Source: Rhabdobacter roseus
GTDB lineage: Bacteria > Bacteroidota > Bacteroidia > Cytophagales > Spirosomataceae
NCBI RefSeq assembly: GCF_014202275.1
Contig: NZ_JACHGF010000020.1
Location: 1-60,939 of the forward strand
Length of the DNA: 60,939 bases
Direction of reading: 5' to 3'
In this document: positions 53,501 to 60,939 of the stretch, piece by piece
Numbering within the stretch: position 1 is the first letter of the stretch
Layout of the letters: each line of letters opens with the position of its first letter
The notes under the pieces: generated by a model
Told to the model about the DNA's origin: nothing
Databases searched by the model: none
Seen by the model: the letters and a program-made list of their open reading frames with translations, nothing else
Program-made: the position numbers and the translations under genes

Positions 53501-54101
53501 TGGCTCCTTCTCCCCCGGCAGGCTCTAAACAAATCTTGACGTTCACCCGGTCCTGTATCTTACAGCCGTTGGGCAGAATCACCTCCACCGAGTAGCAGCC
53601 TGAGCTATCTACCTCCAGGGTTTGGGTGGTATCGCCTTTGGGGTACCAGATGTACTGCGCACCCGGAGGCGCTCCCATGGGGTAGGGGTCGAGGGTGATG
53701 GTTTCGCCGGGGCAAATGGTGGTATCGGGCTTCCAGTTCTGGAAAGAAGGAGGTAGTTCGCCGATCTGGACGATGTCGGTGTAGCTATCAGTGGTACCAT
53801 CGGCCAGCGTACGGGTGAGCGATACGGTGTAGGCGCCCGGTGTGGCGTAGGAGTGGCGCGGATTCTGGCGCGTGGAGGTGTTCTCCGTACTGGCGGCATC
53901 GCCGAAGTCCCAGCGCCACGAAACGGCGGTGCTGAGCGTATCCCTGAAGGACGTGGAGTCGGCTTCGCAGTCGGGATTTTGCATGCACTGGCCTTGTACC
54001 AAAAACGGCGTTTGGGCGTGGACAGACGCGCTAGCCATAAAAACAGCCAACATTCCTACGCACCAAAAAAAAAGCCTGTACCTATTATAAATCCACCCCA
54101 T
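50505..54101 (-). CDS. Large PKD-repeat surface protein with T9SS B-type sorting domain
   Basis: A 1198-residue secreted protein with a signal peptide (about 1-29). It has a first PKD domain (about 55-115, WRWDFGDAAS), a region of about 400 residues (200-580) that looks like a beta-propeller, a second PKD domain (about 600-665, YTWNFGDGSAP), and then Ig-like repeats spaced about 80-100 residues with conserved Cys. The C-terminal 90 residues (FTPNGDGSNDFLDVFG, IYNRWGEVIF, W.GTYRG, PGVYAYIV) are the gliding-motility-associated/type B C-terminal domain, the export signal of type IX secretion. It should be exported to the cell surface. The divergent PorP/SprF gene is its likely secretion partner. 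Confidence 0.92.
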   Translation of the reverse strand: MGWIYNRYRLFFWCVGMLAVFMASASVHAQTPFLVQGQCMQNPDCEADSTSFRDTLSTAVSWRWDFGDAASTENTSTRQNPRHSYATPGAYTVSLTRTLADGTTDSYTDIVQIGELPPSFQNWKPDTTICPGETITLDPYPMGAPPGAQYIWYPKGDTTQTLEVDSSGCYSVEVILPNGCKIQDRVNVKICLEPAGGEGAKWFFGNNAGLDFSGGAPVAITDGKLNTPEGSSSIANSKGELLFYTDGIKIFDKEGNEMVCQADSCLPLLGSPNSTQSALIVPQPTCRGCDYLYTVFTTTDINDTTKLLTTTVVDMRREGGKGAIVEQNTILQQSTTERLASVRNDRDSTFWIISHDYGSNVFRVYHATTGGLTEAGTYPLGMAHDTPTKGEGYMKFSAPDSTGLRRLAVVVPGPPNNYVEIFTFSDSTGVLGYERTVDLGPAPPKAYGVEFSPDGEKLYVSYIGNGSDTASLLVQYDISLGDSALVAESRIVIDSSRTQKFGALQIGSDGRIYMAIEGSQFLAVIGEPDQNSVTAIEYERNGVSLGGRTSQLGLPSLVQNFTQESDGPGFQADGFCSGAPTTFQASPLCQPIEDTYTWNFGDGSAPVSGKETEVQHTYRNPGIYTVTMRAVNQCKDTTFTQEIEIFATPEPIDLGPDRDECRNAVRLEINVEAEEYFWLYNGRLFGREKVLSATNTGQYIGIAANGPQGACFRVDTLELTLRRPPAFSLGPDTTMCNDSSIVLSAPGLTWREFTWNTGETTRDITVRQPGMYFVEVKNANDCYNEDTIQVVARPRARITADLLTPTGCTTADGAITVTAIAPPGTYNYAWTSLDSTVLGTLPELTGLREGSYSLRVSGNPQACTTDTSFALRSAANTLQMSPLIDNAACTQPDSGAIALNITGGQPNVFRWRNNRGQIIGTDSSINNLSPGTYSLEASDAGGCTFTLTGIRVGLDQDNLANLGPDRGKCIGDTVHLMPYAVDFPGNQYIWGNGSTDRTLIVQEDGTYTLTVRNPENGCEATDQVLVRSTPPPVLDLAPENVLCVDAGGVITLDARGRGELSYFWPQTGDSTQRIQVDRTGQYLVIAMNAQGCSVEKTTVVLDKCEPRLYIPDAFTPNGDGSNDFLDVFGAYFTNFNLKIYNRWGEVIFASDSIEKRWDGTYRGLKVQPGVYAYIVSYSSEDFPERPPAVERGSVTVIR

Positions 54102-54325
54102 TGTTCGTTACTTACTCAAATCCACAGTCCTTTGTTCTAACTATTGCATTCTCTGCTAGTTCTAACGAAAATAAAATTCTAAAATTTTGTTCGATAAATA
54201 TTCAAAATACCTCCTTCTTTGGTCTTTATTACGCAAGGTGGCGCTAATTTGTGAATAATAGTCGTCAAAATATGGGCCACATCGGATTTTGGCGGGCTAT
54301 TTTCGACTCATGAATGTATTTAACT

Positions 54326-55360
54326 ATGATCAAGCGATTACTACTTCTACTTACGTTGACCCTCAGTACGCTAAAAGGTTGGAGCCAGGACCCTCAATTT
54401 TCGCAGTTCTACGCTAACCCGCTGTACCTCAATCCTGCCATGGCGGGTAGTGCGCTGGCACCCCGTGCCACCGTCAACTACCGTAACCAGTGGCCGGCCT
54501 TGTCGGCCAACTTCGTGACTACCTCCTTCGGGGCGGATATTTATTTGCCGCGCTTTAACAGTGGGCTGGGGATGCTGGTACTGACGGACAGCCAGGGGCT
54601 GGGTAATCTTAAGTCAACAGAAGTAGGGCTACAGTATGCCTACCAGCTTCGGCTGAACGAAGAAACCTACGTGCGCATGGGCCTTCAGGGTACTTTTGCC
54701 ACGCGTACCCTCGACTACTTTGGGCTCACCTTCGGCGACCAGTACTCCAACCAGGGCTATACCGGCAACCCTACCCAGGAGCCCATCGTGGGCAACGGCA
54801 TTCCGCAGGTATCCTACGCCGATTTTTCGTCGGGGGCCATCGTGTACTCCGACTGGTACTGGGCGGGGCTGGCTATGCACCACATCAACCGGCCCGACCA
54901 GTCCTTTTCGGGGCTGGAGCTGGCCCGCCTACCCATGAAGACCAGCTTCCACGCGGGGCTACGCATTCCGTTTGCGGGCTATACCTACCTGGGCGACGAG
55001 CTCGACCGCGAAAAAACCATCTCGCCGGCCATCATGTACAAGTCGCAGGGTAAATTTGATCAGTTTGACGCGGGGCTGTACGTAACGTACTCGCCCATGG
55101 TGTTTGGGGCCTGGTACCGGGGGATTCCGATCAAAAAGTACGCCGAAAATATCAACAACCATGAGTCATTGATCGTGCTGGCAGGCTTTAGGCAGGACAA
55201 ATTCTCCATTGGCTACAGCTACGACGCCACCATCTCCACGCTGGGTTTTGCCAGCGGTGGCGCGCACGAAATTTCCCTTTCTTATATTTTTGAAGAAATC
55301 ACACCCAAGCGCCCCCGCCCGCGCCGGAAAGACCGGCAGCTTTCCTGCCCCAAGTTTTAG
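54326..55360 (+). CDS. PorP/SprF-type membrane protein of type IX secretion
   Basis: A 344-residue outer-membrane protein from the ATG at 54326 (MIKRLLLLLTLTLSTL, cut near GWSQ). The opening DPQFSQFYANPLYLNPAMAGS is the family signature, and the remainder is a barrel-like pattern. PorP/SprF proteins are needed for export or anchoring of specific type IX cargo. It is divergent from the 1198-residue cargo with a 224-base gap and is probably dedicated to it. The core GldKLMN genes are not in the window. Confidence 0.93.
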   Translation: MIKRLLLLLTLTLSTLKGWSQDPQFSQFYANPLYLNPAMAGSALAPRATVNYRNQWPALSANFVTTSFGADIYLPRFNSGLGMLVLTDSQGLGNLKSTEVGLQYAYQLRLNEETYVRMGLQGTFATRTLDYFGLTFGDQYSNQGYTGNPTQEPIVGNGIPQVSYADFSSGAIVYSDWYWAGLAMHHINRPDQSFSGLELARLPMKTSFHAGLRIPFAGYTYLGDELDREKTISPAIMYKSQGKFDQFDAGLYVTYSPMVFGAWYRGIPIKKYAENINNHESLIVLAGFRQDKFSIGYSYDATISTLGFASGGAHEISLSYIFEEITPKRPRPRRKDRQLSCPKF

Positions 55361-55459
55361 AGATTTTACTACAAAAAATAAAAGTACCTACCTTGCATAG
55401 AACGCGGCTATGCCTGCCTTTCTACTCGTGTAGTTTGTGCTTTATTTAACCTGCTTTTT

Positions 55460-56236
55460 ATGAACCGCTTTTTTAGCCTTTTTTGTTTACTGGCTCTGCT
55501 GAGTCAAAGTACCTACAGTGCCGCGCCCAAGCGCGATTTTTATGAAATCAGAATCTATCACCTGAGCGGCAAAGCGCAGGAAGAGCGGGTAGAACGCTAC
55601 CTCAAAAATGCCTACCTCCCGGCGCTCCACCGGGCGGGTATCAAGGAAGTGGGGGTGTTCAAACCCGTGGAGACGGACACCGCCGCCGGTAAGCGCATCT
55701 ACGTGTACACGCCGCTGCGCTCGCTGGACCAGGTACCCAAGCTACTCCAGCAGCTCGAAAAGGATAAGCAGTACCTGGCCGACGGCCAGGAGTACCTGGA
55801 GGCCGCCTGGAACAACCCGCCCTACCAGCGCATCGAGACGATCTTGCTGGAAGCCTTCGACAAAATGCCCCGCTACCGCAAGCCTACCCTTGACAGCCCC
55901 CGCAGCCAGCAGATCTACGAGCTGCGCAGCTACGAAGGAGCCACCGAGAAGCTATACAACAAGAAGGTAGAGATGTTTAACACGGGCGGCGAGATCGCCA
56001 TTTTTGAATCGTTGGGCTTCAACGCCGTGTTTTACGGCAAAGCGCTGTCGGGCCGAACCATGCCCAACCTCATGTACCTGACGACCTTTACCGACAAAGC
56101 CTCGCGCGACGCCCACTGGAAGTCATTCAGCAGCGACCCGGCCTGGAAAGCGCTGTCGGGCAAGTCGGAGTACGACCATACCGTCTCCAAGAACAATACC
56201 TACTTCTTGCGCCCTACGGAGTACTCGGATATTTAA
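55460..56236 (+). CDS. Secreted NIPSNAP-family protein
   Basis: A 258-residue protein with a signal peptide (about 1-21) and two NIPSNAP alpha/beta repeats: FYEIRIYHLSGKAQEERVE (about 27-45) and IYELRSYEGATEKLYNKKVEMF (about 150-170). The ferredoxin-like fold is clear; the function is unknown. Bacteroidota often keep such secreted proteins near sugar-oxidoreductase genes, and a Gfo/Idh/MocA gene is convergent here. Confidence 0.88.
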   Translation: MNRFFSLFCLLALLSQSTYSAAPKRDFYEIRIYHLSGKAQEERVERYLKNAYLPALHRAGIKEVGVFKPVETDTAAGKRIYVYTPLRSLDQVPKLLQQLEKDKQYLADGQEYLEAAWNNPPYQRIETILLEAFDKMPRYRKPTLDSPRSQQIYELRSYEGATEKLYNKKVEMFNTGGEIAIFESLGFNAVFYGKALSGRTMPNLMYLTTFTDKASRDAHWKSFSSDPAWKALSGKSEYDHTVSKNNTYFLRPTEYSDI

Positions 56237-56273
56237 GTACCTAGAAGGTACCTTAAAGTGCCCTTTTAAAGCC

Positions 56274-56308
56274 CGAAGGCCCGGACAACACGCCGGGCCT
56301 TCGTTTTT
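56274..56308 (+). terminator. Terminator after the NIPSNAP gene
   Basis: An 11-bp perfect stem CGAAGGCCCGG/CCGGGCCTTCG (56274-56284 with 56293-56303) has an 8-base loop and is followed by TTTTT. Confidence 0.87.
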
Positions 56309-56328
56309 GGAAAAAAGCGAAAGGTACT

Positions 56329-57636
56329 TTATACCGTTTCGGGCATCATGTAGGGAGCCCGGTACTTGCGGGTGAGCAGGGCATTGGCTTCCTTGTCGTT
56401 CACGAATTTCTCCGTTTTGGGATCGAAGGTCAGTGCGCGGCCCGTGCGGTAGGCAATGTTGCCCAGGTGTGCCAGCCCCGACGACAGGTGCGCCGTCTCG
56501 ACGGGGCCGTTCAGTTTAGAGGCATCGCGGGACACCACGGCGTCGATGAAGTTCTTGTAGTGGTCGCCCCCGGCTTTGCGGGTGGGGCCGGGCTTGCGGT
56601 CGCGGCCCAGGAAGGTTTCGTAGAAATCGTAACCCTTCACCACCATGTACCCTTCGGAGCCGTAGAAGATGTTGCCAATGTCGACGCCGTCCTCGCGGTT
56701 GGTCATCCAGGGGCGTACCTCAAACTCGATGATTTTCTTTTCTTTGGGATAAATATAGGTCGAAGAAAGCAGCTCGGGGGTTTCCTGGCAGTCGTCCCAC
56801 AGGAACTTACCACCGGCCGAGGTGATTTTTTCGGGGAAGGTATCTACGCCCAGTCCCCACATGCACATGTCCGTTTCGTGAATACCCTGGTTCCCGATGT
56901 CGCCGTTGCCGTAGTTCCAGTTCCAGTGCCAGTTGTAGTGCACGTAGTTCTTGGAGAAAGGCCGCATTTCGGCCGGTCCGGTCCAGAGGTCGTAGTTGAG
57001 GCCCGCGGGTACGGGCTCGGTACCTTTGTTGCCAATATCGGGCCGCCACTTATACACCAGTCCGCGCGCCATGTACACGTTCCCGATCAGGCCGTCGCGC
57101 AGGTGCTTCACGGCTTCCTGTAGCGCCTCCGAGCTCCGGAGCTGCACGCCGTGCTGCACGATGCGGTTGTACTTTTTGGTGGCTTCGATCATCTTGCGCC
57201 CTTCGTGGAAGTTGTGCGAGCCGGGTTTCTCCACGTACACATCCTTACCCGCCTGGCAGGACCAGATGGTAGCCAGCGCGTGCCAGTGGTTGGGCATGGC
57301 AATGCTGATGACGTCAATGGACTTGTCGTCGATGACTTTGCGGAGATCCTGCTCGGTTTTGACCTTCTTGCCCGCCTTCTCGTTAAATTCTTTGGCGCGG
57401 GTTTGAAGTACCTCGTTGTCAGGGTCGCAGAGGCAGGCTACGTCTACGTTTTTAAGATTAGAAAAACCGCTGATGTGGTTTTGCCCCCGGCCGTTGATTC
57501 CCAACACGGCCACCTGGACGCGATCATTGGCCCCGAAAGCGCTGGCCGGAATAAAGGTAGGGATCGAAAGCGCTACGGCCACGCCGGCGGAGTTTTTGAT
57601 GAATTCCCGGCGGGAAACCTGGTTCTCGTTCTTCAT
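56329..57636 (-). CDS. Tat-exported Gfo/Idh/MocA-family oxidoreductase
   Basis: A 435-residue NAD(P)-dependent oxidoreductase. The N-terminus has a twin-arginine signal (SRREFIKNSAG). The Rossmann fold begins VAVLGINGRGQNH, and the family motif EKPGSHN (EKP, about residue 134) is followed by QHGVQLRSSEALQEAV and a C-terminal substrate-binding domain. The likely role is oxidation or epimerisation of a sugar or sugar derivative outside the cytoplasm. Substrate unknown. Confidence 0.93.
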   Translation of the reverse strand: MKNENQVSRREFIKNSAGVAVALSIPTFIPASAFGANDRVQVAVLGINGRGQNHISGFSNLKNVDVACLCDPDNEVLQTRAKEFNEKAGKKVKTEQDLRKVIDDKSIDVISIAMPNHWHALATIWSCQAGKDVYVEKPGSHNFHEGRKMIEATKKYNRIVQHGVQLRSSEALQEAVKHLRDGLIGNVYMARGLVYKWRPDIGNKGTEPVPAGLNYDLWTGPAEMRPFSKNYVHYNWHWNWNYGNGDIGNQGIHETDMCMWGLGVDTFPEKITSAGGKFLWDDCQETPELLSSTYIYPKEKKIIEFEVRPWMTNREDGVDIGNIFYGSEGYMVVKGYDFYETFLGRDRKPGPTRKAGGDHYKNFIDAVVSRDASKLNGPVETAHLSSGLAHLGNIAYRTGRALTFDPKTEKFVNDKEANALLTRKYRAPYMMPETV

Positions 57637-57890
57637 TGCGTTAAGGAATTTAGGATTAATACGGTTGAATAGGTACTTTATACTACTCTAGAAGACGACA
57701 AACGTACCATAACTACCTTATCCAGAAGAAAAAAGTATAAAAGGGTAGCAGAGCGTACCCGCTCGTAGGGTACCCGTAGTACCCCGATTGATAATACTTT
57801 TTTTACGGAGTAGATAGCGCCAAACCGCGCCCTTTTTAGTTGGTTAGCGTTTTCCTTTGTACAAGTACCTTTTATCTTTTTTGCCTACCT

Positions 57891-58670
57891 ATGAAACTTT
57901 CCTTTTTTCTCTTCCTTACGTGCTTGGCGGGCCTGGTGTCGGCTCCGGGCCAGGCGCAAAAAAAAGCAAGTATGAGCAAAGTCATCGCGCACCGGGGCGC
58001 CTGGAAAAACACCCAGGTACCTCAGAACTCCCTCGCCGCGCTGCAGCACGCGGCCCGGCTGGGCTGCTACGGCAGCGAATTTGACGTACACATGGCGGCC
58101 GATTCGGGACTAGTTATCAGCCACGACCACGTGATCCAGAACGTAGCCATTGAGAAAAGTACCTCCGCGGAGCTGGCGGCGGTGAAGCTCGCCAACGGCG
58201 AGGCACTGCCCACCCTGGAAGCCTACCTGAACGCCGGGAAGAAGCACAAAAAAATGCGGTTGGTGCTGGAGATCAAAGCCTCGCAGCTGGGCAAGGAGCG
58301 CTCGCTCGCGCTGGCCGAGCAGTGCGTACGGATGGTCCGGAAAACCAAAACCCGCGCGCAGGTAGATTACATCAGCTTCGACTACGACGTGTGCCAAAAA
58401 GTAAAGGAGCTGGATCCGGCGGCACCGGTAGCCTATCTCAACGGCGACAAAACGCCCGCCGAAGTAGCCGCTGCCGGACTTTACGGGCTCGACTACCACC
58501 ACAGTGTGTTTAAGAAAAACGAGAACTGGATCGAGGAAGCCAAGCAACAGAAGCTGACGCTCAACGTCTGGACGGTCAACGACCGCAGCCTGATGGAGTG
58601 GTTTTTGGAAAGAAAGGTGGACTTCATCACCACCGACGAGCCCGAGCTGCTCCTGGAGATGACGAAATAG
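57891..58670 (+). CDS. Glycerophosphodiester phosphodiesterase (GDPD)
   Basis: A 259-residue secreted enzyme from the ATG at 57891 (MKLSFFLFLTCLAGLV, cut near GQAQ); the frame extends 17 codons upstream. The GDPD TIM barrel has VIAHRGAWKNTQVPQNS, the Glu-x-Asp pair (SEFDVHMAAD), the catalytic His in ISHDH, VLEIKA and a closing NVWTVND. It would cleave glycerophosphodiesters from lipid turnover. The 254-base leader has an AT-rich stretch and several GTAC sites but no exact TAnnTTTG. Confidence 0.92.
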   Translation: MKLSFFLFLTCLAGLVSAPGQAQKKASMSKVIAHRGAWKNTQVPQNSLAALQHAARLGCYGSEFDVHMAADSGLVISHDHVIQNVAIEKSTSAELAAVKLANGEALPTLEAYLNAGKKHKKMRLVLEIKASQLGKERSLALAEQCVRMVRKTKTRAQVDYISFDYDVCQKVKELDPAAPVAYLNGDKTPAEVAAAGLYGLDYHHSVFKKNENWIEEAKQQKLTLNVWTVNDRSLMEWFLERKVDFITTDEPELLLEMTK

Positions 58671-58753
58671 GTACTGCGTCTACGCGCGCCCAACGAGCCA
58701 GGTACCTCGCCAGGGGTACTTGGCTTTTTCTTTTGAAAGGGTACTTTGGAAAA

Positions 58754-59275
58754 TCAGTCTCCGTCCTCGTCGGAAAGAAGTACCCGCCGGATGGCCACGA
58801 AGCGGCGGCGGTAGTAGTCGGCGCTCAGGAGGTCGTAGCGGATACCACCCTTAAAGGCCGAGTGAATAAAGCGGACGTAGTTGGCGTTGACTTCGGTGAT
58901 GATACCCACGTGGCCTACCTGGCTGCTTTGGGTACTACTGCCTTTGAAAAAAATAAGGTCGCCGGGGCGGGCTTCGGAGAGGTCTATTTTTTCGCCTTCT
59001 TTGGCCTGCGCGGCGCTGGAGTGAGGCAGGGAAATATTCCATTTGGAGTAGCAGTAGCGCACAAAGCCGGAGCAGTCGAAGCCTTTCTTGGAGGAGCCCC
59101 CGGAGCGGTAGGGGGCGTGCAGGTGGCGCTCGGCAAAATCCAGGAGAGAAGCGATGGTGCCGGGCTCTTCAGCGGGGGCTTTGGTTGTTTTGGCCTGGGC
59201 CTGAGCTAACTGGAAAGATCCAGCTGCGATCCAGACAAAACTGCCTAGAAACAGCATTCTTACTAACTTTTTCAT
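58754..59275 (-). CDS. NlpC/P60 (C40) cell-wall peptidase
   Basis: A 173-residue secreted cysteine peptidase; ATG at 59275 is used and a TTG one codon upstream is possible. It has a signal peptide (about 1-27), then the NlpC/P60 domain with catalytic Cys68 in FDCSGFVRYCY, and the His in SSQVGHVGIITEV. It would cut D-Glu/mDAP-type stem-peptide bonds in peptidoglycan, in keeping with the DNPR-type MurE. Confidence 0.92.
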   Translation of the reverse strand: MKKLVRMLFLGSFVWIAAGSFQLAQAQAKTTKAPAEEPGTIASLLDFAERHLHAPYRSGGSSKKGFDCSGFVRYCYSKWNISLPHSSAAQAKEGEKIDLSEARPGDLIFFKGSSTQSSQVGHVGIITEVNANYVRFIHSAFKGGIRYDLLSADYYRRRFVAIRRVLLSDEDGD

Positions 59276-59330
59276 CAATTAGGAGGAAGGTTCTCTTTGC
59301 TTTAACTCTCAAAGAAAACGAAATATTGCC

Positions 59331-60053
59331 TTAATCCAAATTATTGGAGGCATAAAATGCATAATCATTCAGGAGTGTGACCAGGAAATCGTAGGCGGAT
59401 GACTGGGCTTGGACGCCCAGCACCGCCGCCACTTTTTCGGCCGTAAGGGCGGTCATTTCCGGGTCTTTGCGGCCCACTACCTCCCGGATGGTACGGATGT
59501 CGCGGTCGGTAAGCTGGGTGGTTTGCGGGTAGGTAGGCTGGTAGTCGGTGGGGGTGGGGGGGTAGGCTATGTCGTGCAGGCGGATGCTGCGGTAGGCCTT
59601 CACCACCGTGGTACCCGCCGCCAGGTCGCCCAGGCGCTGGCCCCGCCCGTTGATGATGATCGTCAGTACGGCCACGAGCCCCGTAAAAAGTACCACGTCC
59701 ACCAGCGAAAGCAGCCAGCGCAGCAGGTAGGCACTGAGCGTAGCTTGGCGGCCATCGAGCCGTACCACTTTGATTCTCATGATTTTCTTGCCCATTGTTT
59801 GCCCGTCCAGGAAGTACTCGCACAGCAGCGAGTAGAGCATGATGGGCAGTATAATACCGCCGATGGTGATCCAGGTACCCGAAATGCTGTCCGGATTCAC
59901 CCGGTTGGCCAGCAGGCCCATGAGAGCCAGCACGGCCAGCAGCCAAAGTACGTACACGATGTAGTCGAGGATTTGGGCAATGATGCGCTCGCCCAGGCTG
60001 GCGGGTTCGTAGTCGATCGCGACGTTTTGGGCGGTTTGGATGCGGAGGTTCAT
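59331..60053 (-). CDS. RDD-family membrane protein
   Basis: A 240-residue inner-membrane protein of the RDD family. The N-terminal part holds three to four helices with the motifs ASLGERIIAQILDYIV, LDGQTMGKKIMRIKVVR and GQRLGDLAAGTTVV. The C-terminal 80 residues are soluble and helical (REVVGRKDPEMTALTAEKVAAVLG). RDD proteins may transport ions or compatible solutes, or serve as accessory factors; the role here is unknown. It lies 55 bases upstream of the NlpC/P60 gene on the same strand. Confidence 0.87.
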   Translation of the reverse strand: MNLRIQTAQNVAIDYEPASLGERIIAQILDYIVYVLWLLAVLALMGLLANRVNPDSISGTWITIGGIILPIMLYSLLCEYFLDGQTMGKKIMRIKVVRLDGRQATLSAYLLRWLLSLVDVVLFTGLVAVLTIIINGRGQRLGDLAAGTTVVKAYRSIRLHDIAYPPTPTDYQPTYPQTTQLTDRDIRTIREVVGRKDPEMTALTAEKVAAVLGVQAQSSAYDFLVTLLNDYAFYASNNLD

Positions 60054-60284
60054 GAAGTAAGGGTACTTTTCAAGGTCAGTTGGTTAGGATAATCGGTCGT
60101 GGGCCAGGTACCTCACAAAGTACCTTTAAGCGCCGGGTGATTCGGGTCAGGAAAAATTCGAATCGCTAGGCGGCAGGAAAAATAAACCGAAACTCGTAAC
60201 TTTCCTACCAGAACGCACCAAAATTAGGAGCAGAAGAGCGTTTAAAAAAAGGAAATAGTATCTTATAGCAGAAATCTGAAAACG

Positions 60285-60497
60285 ATGACACAGCGAGAAG
60301 TATTAAATGCTTTTGAGGCCTTGCCGGCCGGAGAACGACTAATTGTTGCTAAAAAAATACAGCTAAAAATGGCCGATGTACTCTTTGAGGAACTTGACGC
60401 TGAACTACCCGATGTAACGTTGTCGGTGGAAGAAATCCAGAAAGAAATAAAGGCTTATCGTAATGCCAAAAAGAAAAAAAATCAGGATCGTTCTTGA
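60285..60497 (+). CDS. Antitoxin-like protein of a degraded PIN pair
   Basis: A 70-residue protein with a helical N-terminus (TQREVLNAFEALPAGERLIVAKKI), an acidic centre and a Lys-rich tail. It overlaps the following PIN-toxin remnant by 35 bases, the classic toxin-antitoxin arrangement. AT-rich composition and scarcity of GTAC palindromes fit mobile ancestry. Confidence 0.7.
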   Translation: MTQREVLNAFEALPAGERLIVAKKIQLKMADVLFEELDAELPDVTLSVEEIQKEIKAYRNAKKKKNQDRS

Positions 60498-60873
60498 TGC
60501 AAACTGGTATATATCAGCCTGTATAAGTCGTAAATCGCGGCATACCGTTTACTACAAAATCCTCAAAAACCCCCGCTTAGAAGTTTTTTATTCATAAGAG
60601 TTAGTGGAAGAGTTTCAGGAGGTGATAAGCCGCCGAAAGTTTGCTAAAATCATCCGCGGTAATCAAATTATTCGGTTTATGTCCTTGACACTATCCTTTA
60701 TGACCAAAACGAATGTGCAGCAAATCCCTAAGGTAGTTAGGGATAGTGATGACGATTACCTGCTGGGTATTTGTACAAGTTGTCAAGCTGATTTTTTGAT
60801 TACCGGCGATCAGGATTTATTGACTTTGAAGACTTATCAGGAAACAGGGCTTTCTCATAAAAATGGCAAGTAG
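60463..60873 (+). pseudogene. PIN-domain toxin interrupted by a stop codon
   Basis: One continuous frame from ATG 60463 to TAG 60871-60873 encodes a PIN-domain protein of the COG1569 type of 136 residues, broken by TAA at 60595-60597 (codon 45). Both halves fit: RIVLDANWYISACI (Asp12) before the stop, and ELVEEFQEVI, DSDDDYLLG and ITGDQDLLTL after it. The stop replaces what should be a residue in LEVFYS-x-ELVEE, and a single GAA to TAA change explains it. A GTG at 60604 could restart translation, but the product would lack the first active-site Asp. Confidence 0.82.
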
Positions 60874-60883
60874 TTGTTAGCCT

Positions 60884-60891
60884 TACTTTTG
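60884..60891 (+). promoter_or_regulatory. -7 element near the right edge
   Basis: TACTTTTG matches TAnnTTTG, 22 bases upstream of the ATG at 60914. No supporting -33 element. Confidence 0.3.
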
Positions 60892-60913
60892 TGGTTGACT
60901 AGACTACAAAAAC

Positions 60914-60939
60914 CATGACTACTCCTACTTGCCAGCTTA
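60914..60939 (+). CDS. Start of a gene cut by the window edge
   Basis: ATG at 60914 opens a frame reading MTTPTCQL to the end of the window, preceded by a TACTTTTG element. Too short to identify. Confidence 0.3.

Overview
The window comes from a Bacteroidota chromosome, most likely a GC-richer member of the Cytophagales (Spirosoma/Dyadobacter-like); the species cannot be named from sequence alone. The evidence is a SusC/SusD pair, a type IX secretion B-type sorting domain beside a PorP/SprF protein, DUF4907 and DUF4270 lipoproteins, an FtsL-like protein of the Bacteroidota type, and promoters of the TTG-N20-TAnnTTTG kind. Almost everything is ordinary chromosomal content. The accessory parts are a lower-GC HNH nuclease after the rRNA operon, a PIN toxin-antitoxin pair at 40.4-41.0 kb, and a broken PIN pair at the right edge.

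Layout. 1-1.5 kb: 3' end of 5S rRNA and the HNH nuclease. 1.5-2.8 kb: TlpA-like lipoprotein (minus). 2.9-9.3 kb: front part of the division/cell-wall (dcw) cluster, rsmH-ftsL-like-ftsI-murE-mraY, closed by a terminator. 9.4-11.6 kb: egtB-egtD for ergothioneine synthesis. 11.7-15.1 kb: kelch lipoprotein, DUF4907, DUF4270 and an outer-membrane barrel. 15.1-22.4 kb: PepSY membrane protein, SusD, SusC and a divergent AraC/PchR-like regulator, which together look like an iron or siderophore uptake locus. 22.6-30.5 kb: M20 dipeptidase, plsY, a secreted protein of about 1560 residues, prmA. 30.6-33.6 kb: OmpA-family protein, DUF5672 and GT2 glycosyltransferases. 34.1-38.7 kb: hypothetical, nicotinamidase-like hydrolase, PAP2 phosphatase, SDR, GT39/83-type glycosyltransferase. 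38.7-43.2 kb: lipoprotein, cupin, PIN toxin-antitoxin, lytic transglycosylase and small envelope proteins. 43.2-49 kb: GH13 enzyme, initiator tRNA, era, der, EamA transporter, MutT. 49.3-55.4 kb: ruvB, a 1198-residue T9SS cargo and its divergent PorP/SprF partner. 55.4-60.1 kb: NIPSNAP, Gfo/Idh/MocA oxidoreductase, GDPD, NlpC/P60 and RDD proteins. 60.3 kb to the end: antitoxin-like gene with a nonsense-mutated PIN toxin, then the first codons of a further gene.

The most unusual signal is not a gene. The palindrome family RRGTACYY (GGTACC, AGGTACTT, AAGTACCT and so on) recurs far above chance in all three reading frames, on genes and between them. It distorts codon choice (for example Glu-Val-Leu as GAG GTA CTT) and crowds short intergenic gaps. 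It resembles the HIP1 iterated palindrome of cyanobacteria in behaviour, with a different sequence. Genes of foreign appearance (HNH nuclease, GH13 enzyme, PIN loci) carry little of it. Its downstream half followed by TTTG matches the Bacteroidota -7 promoter element.
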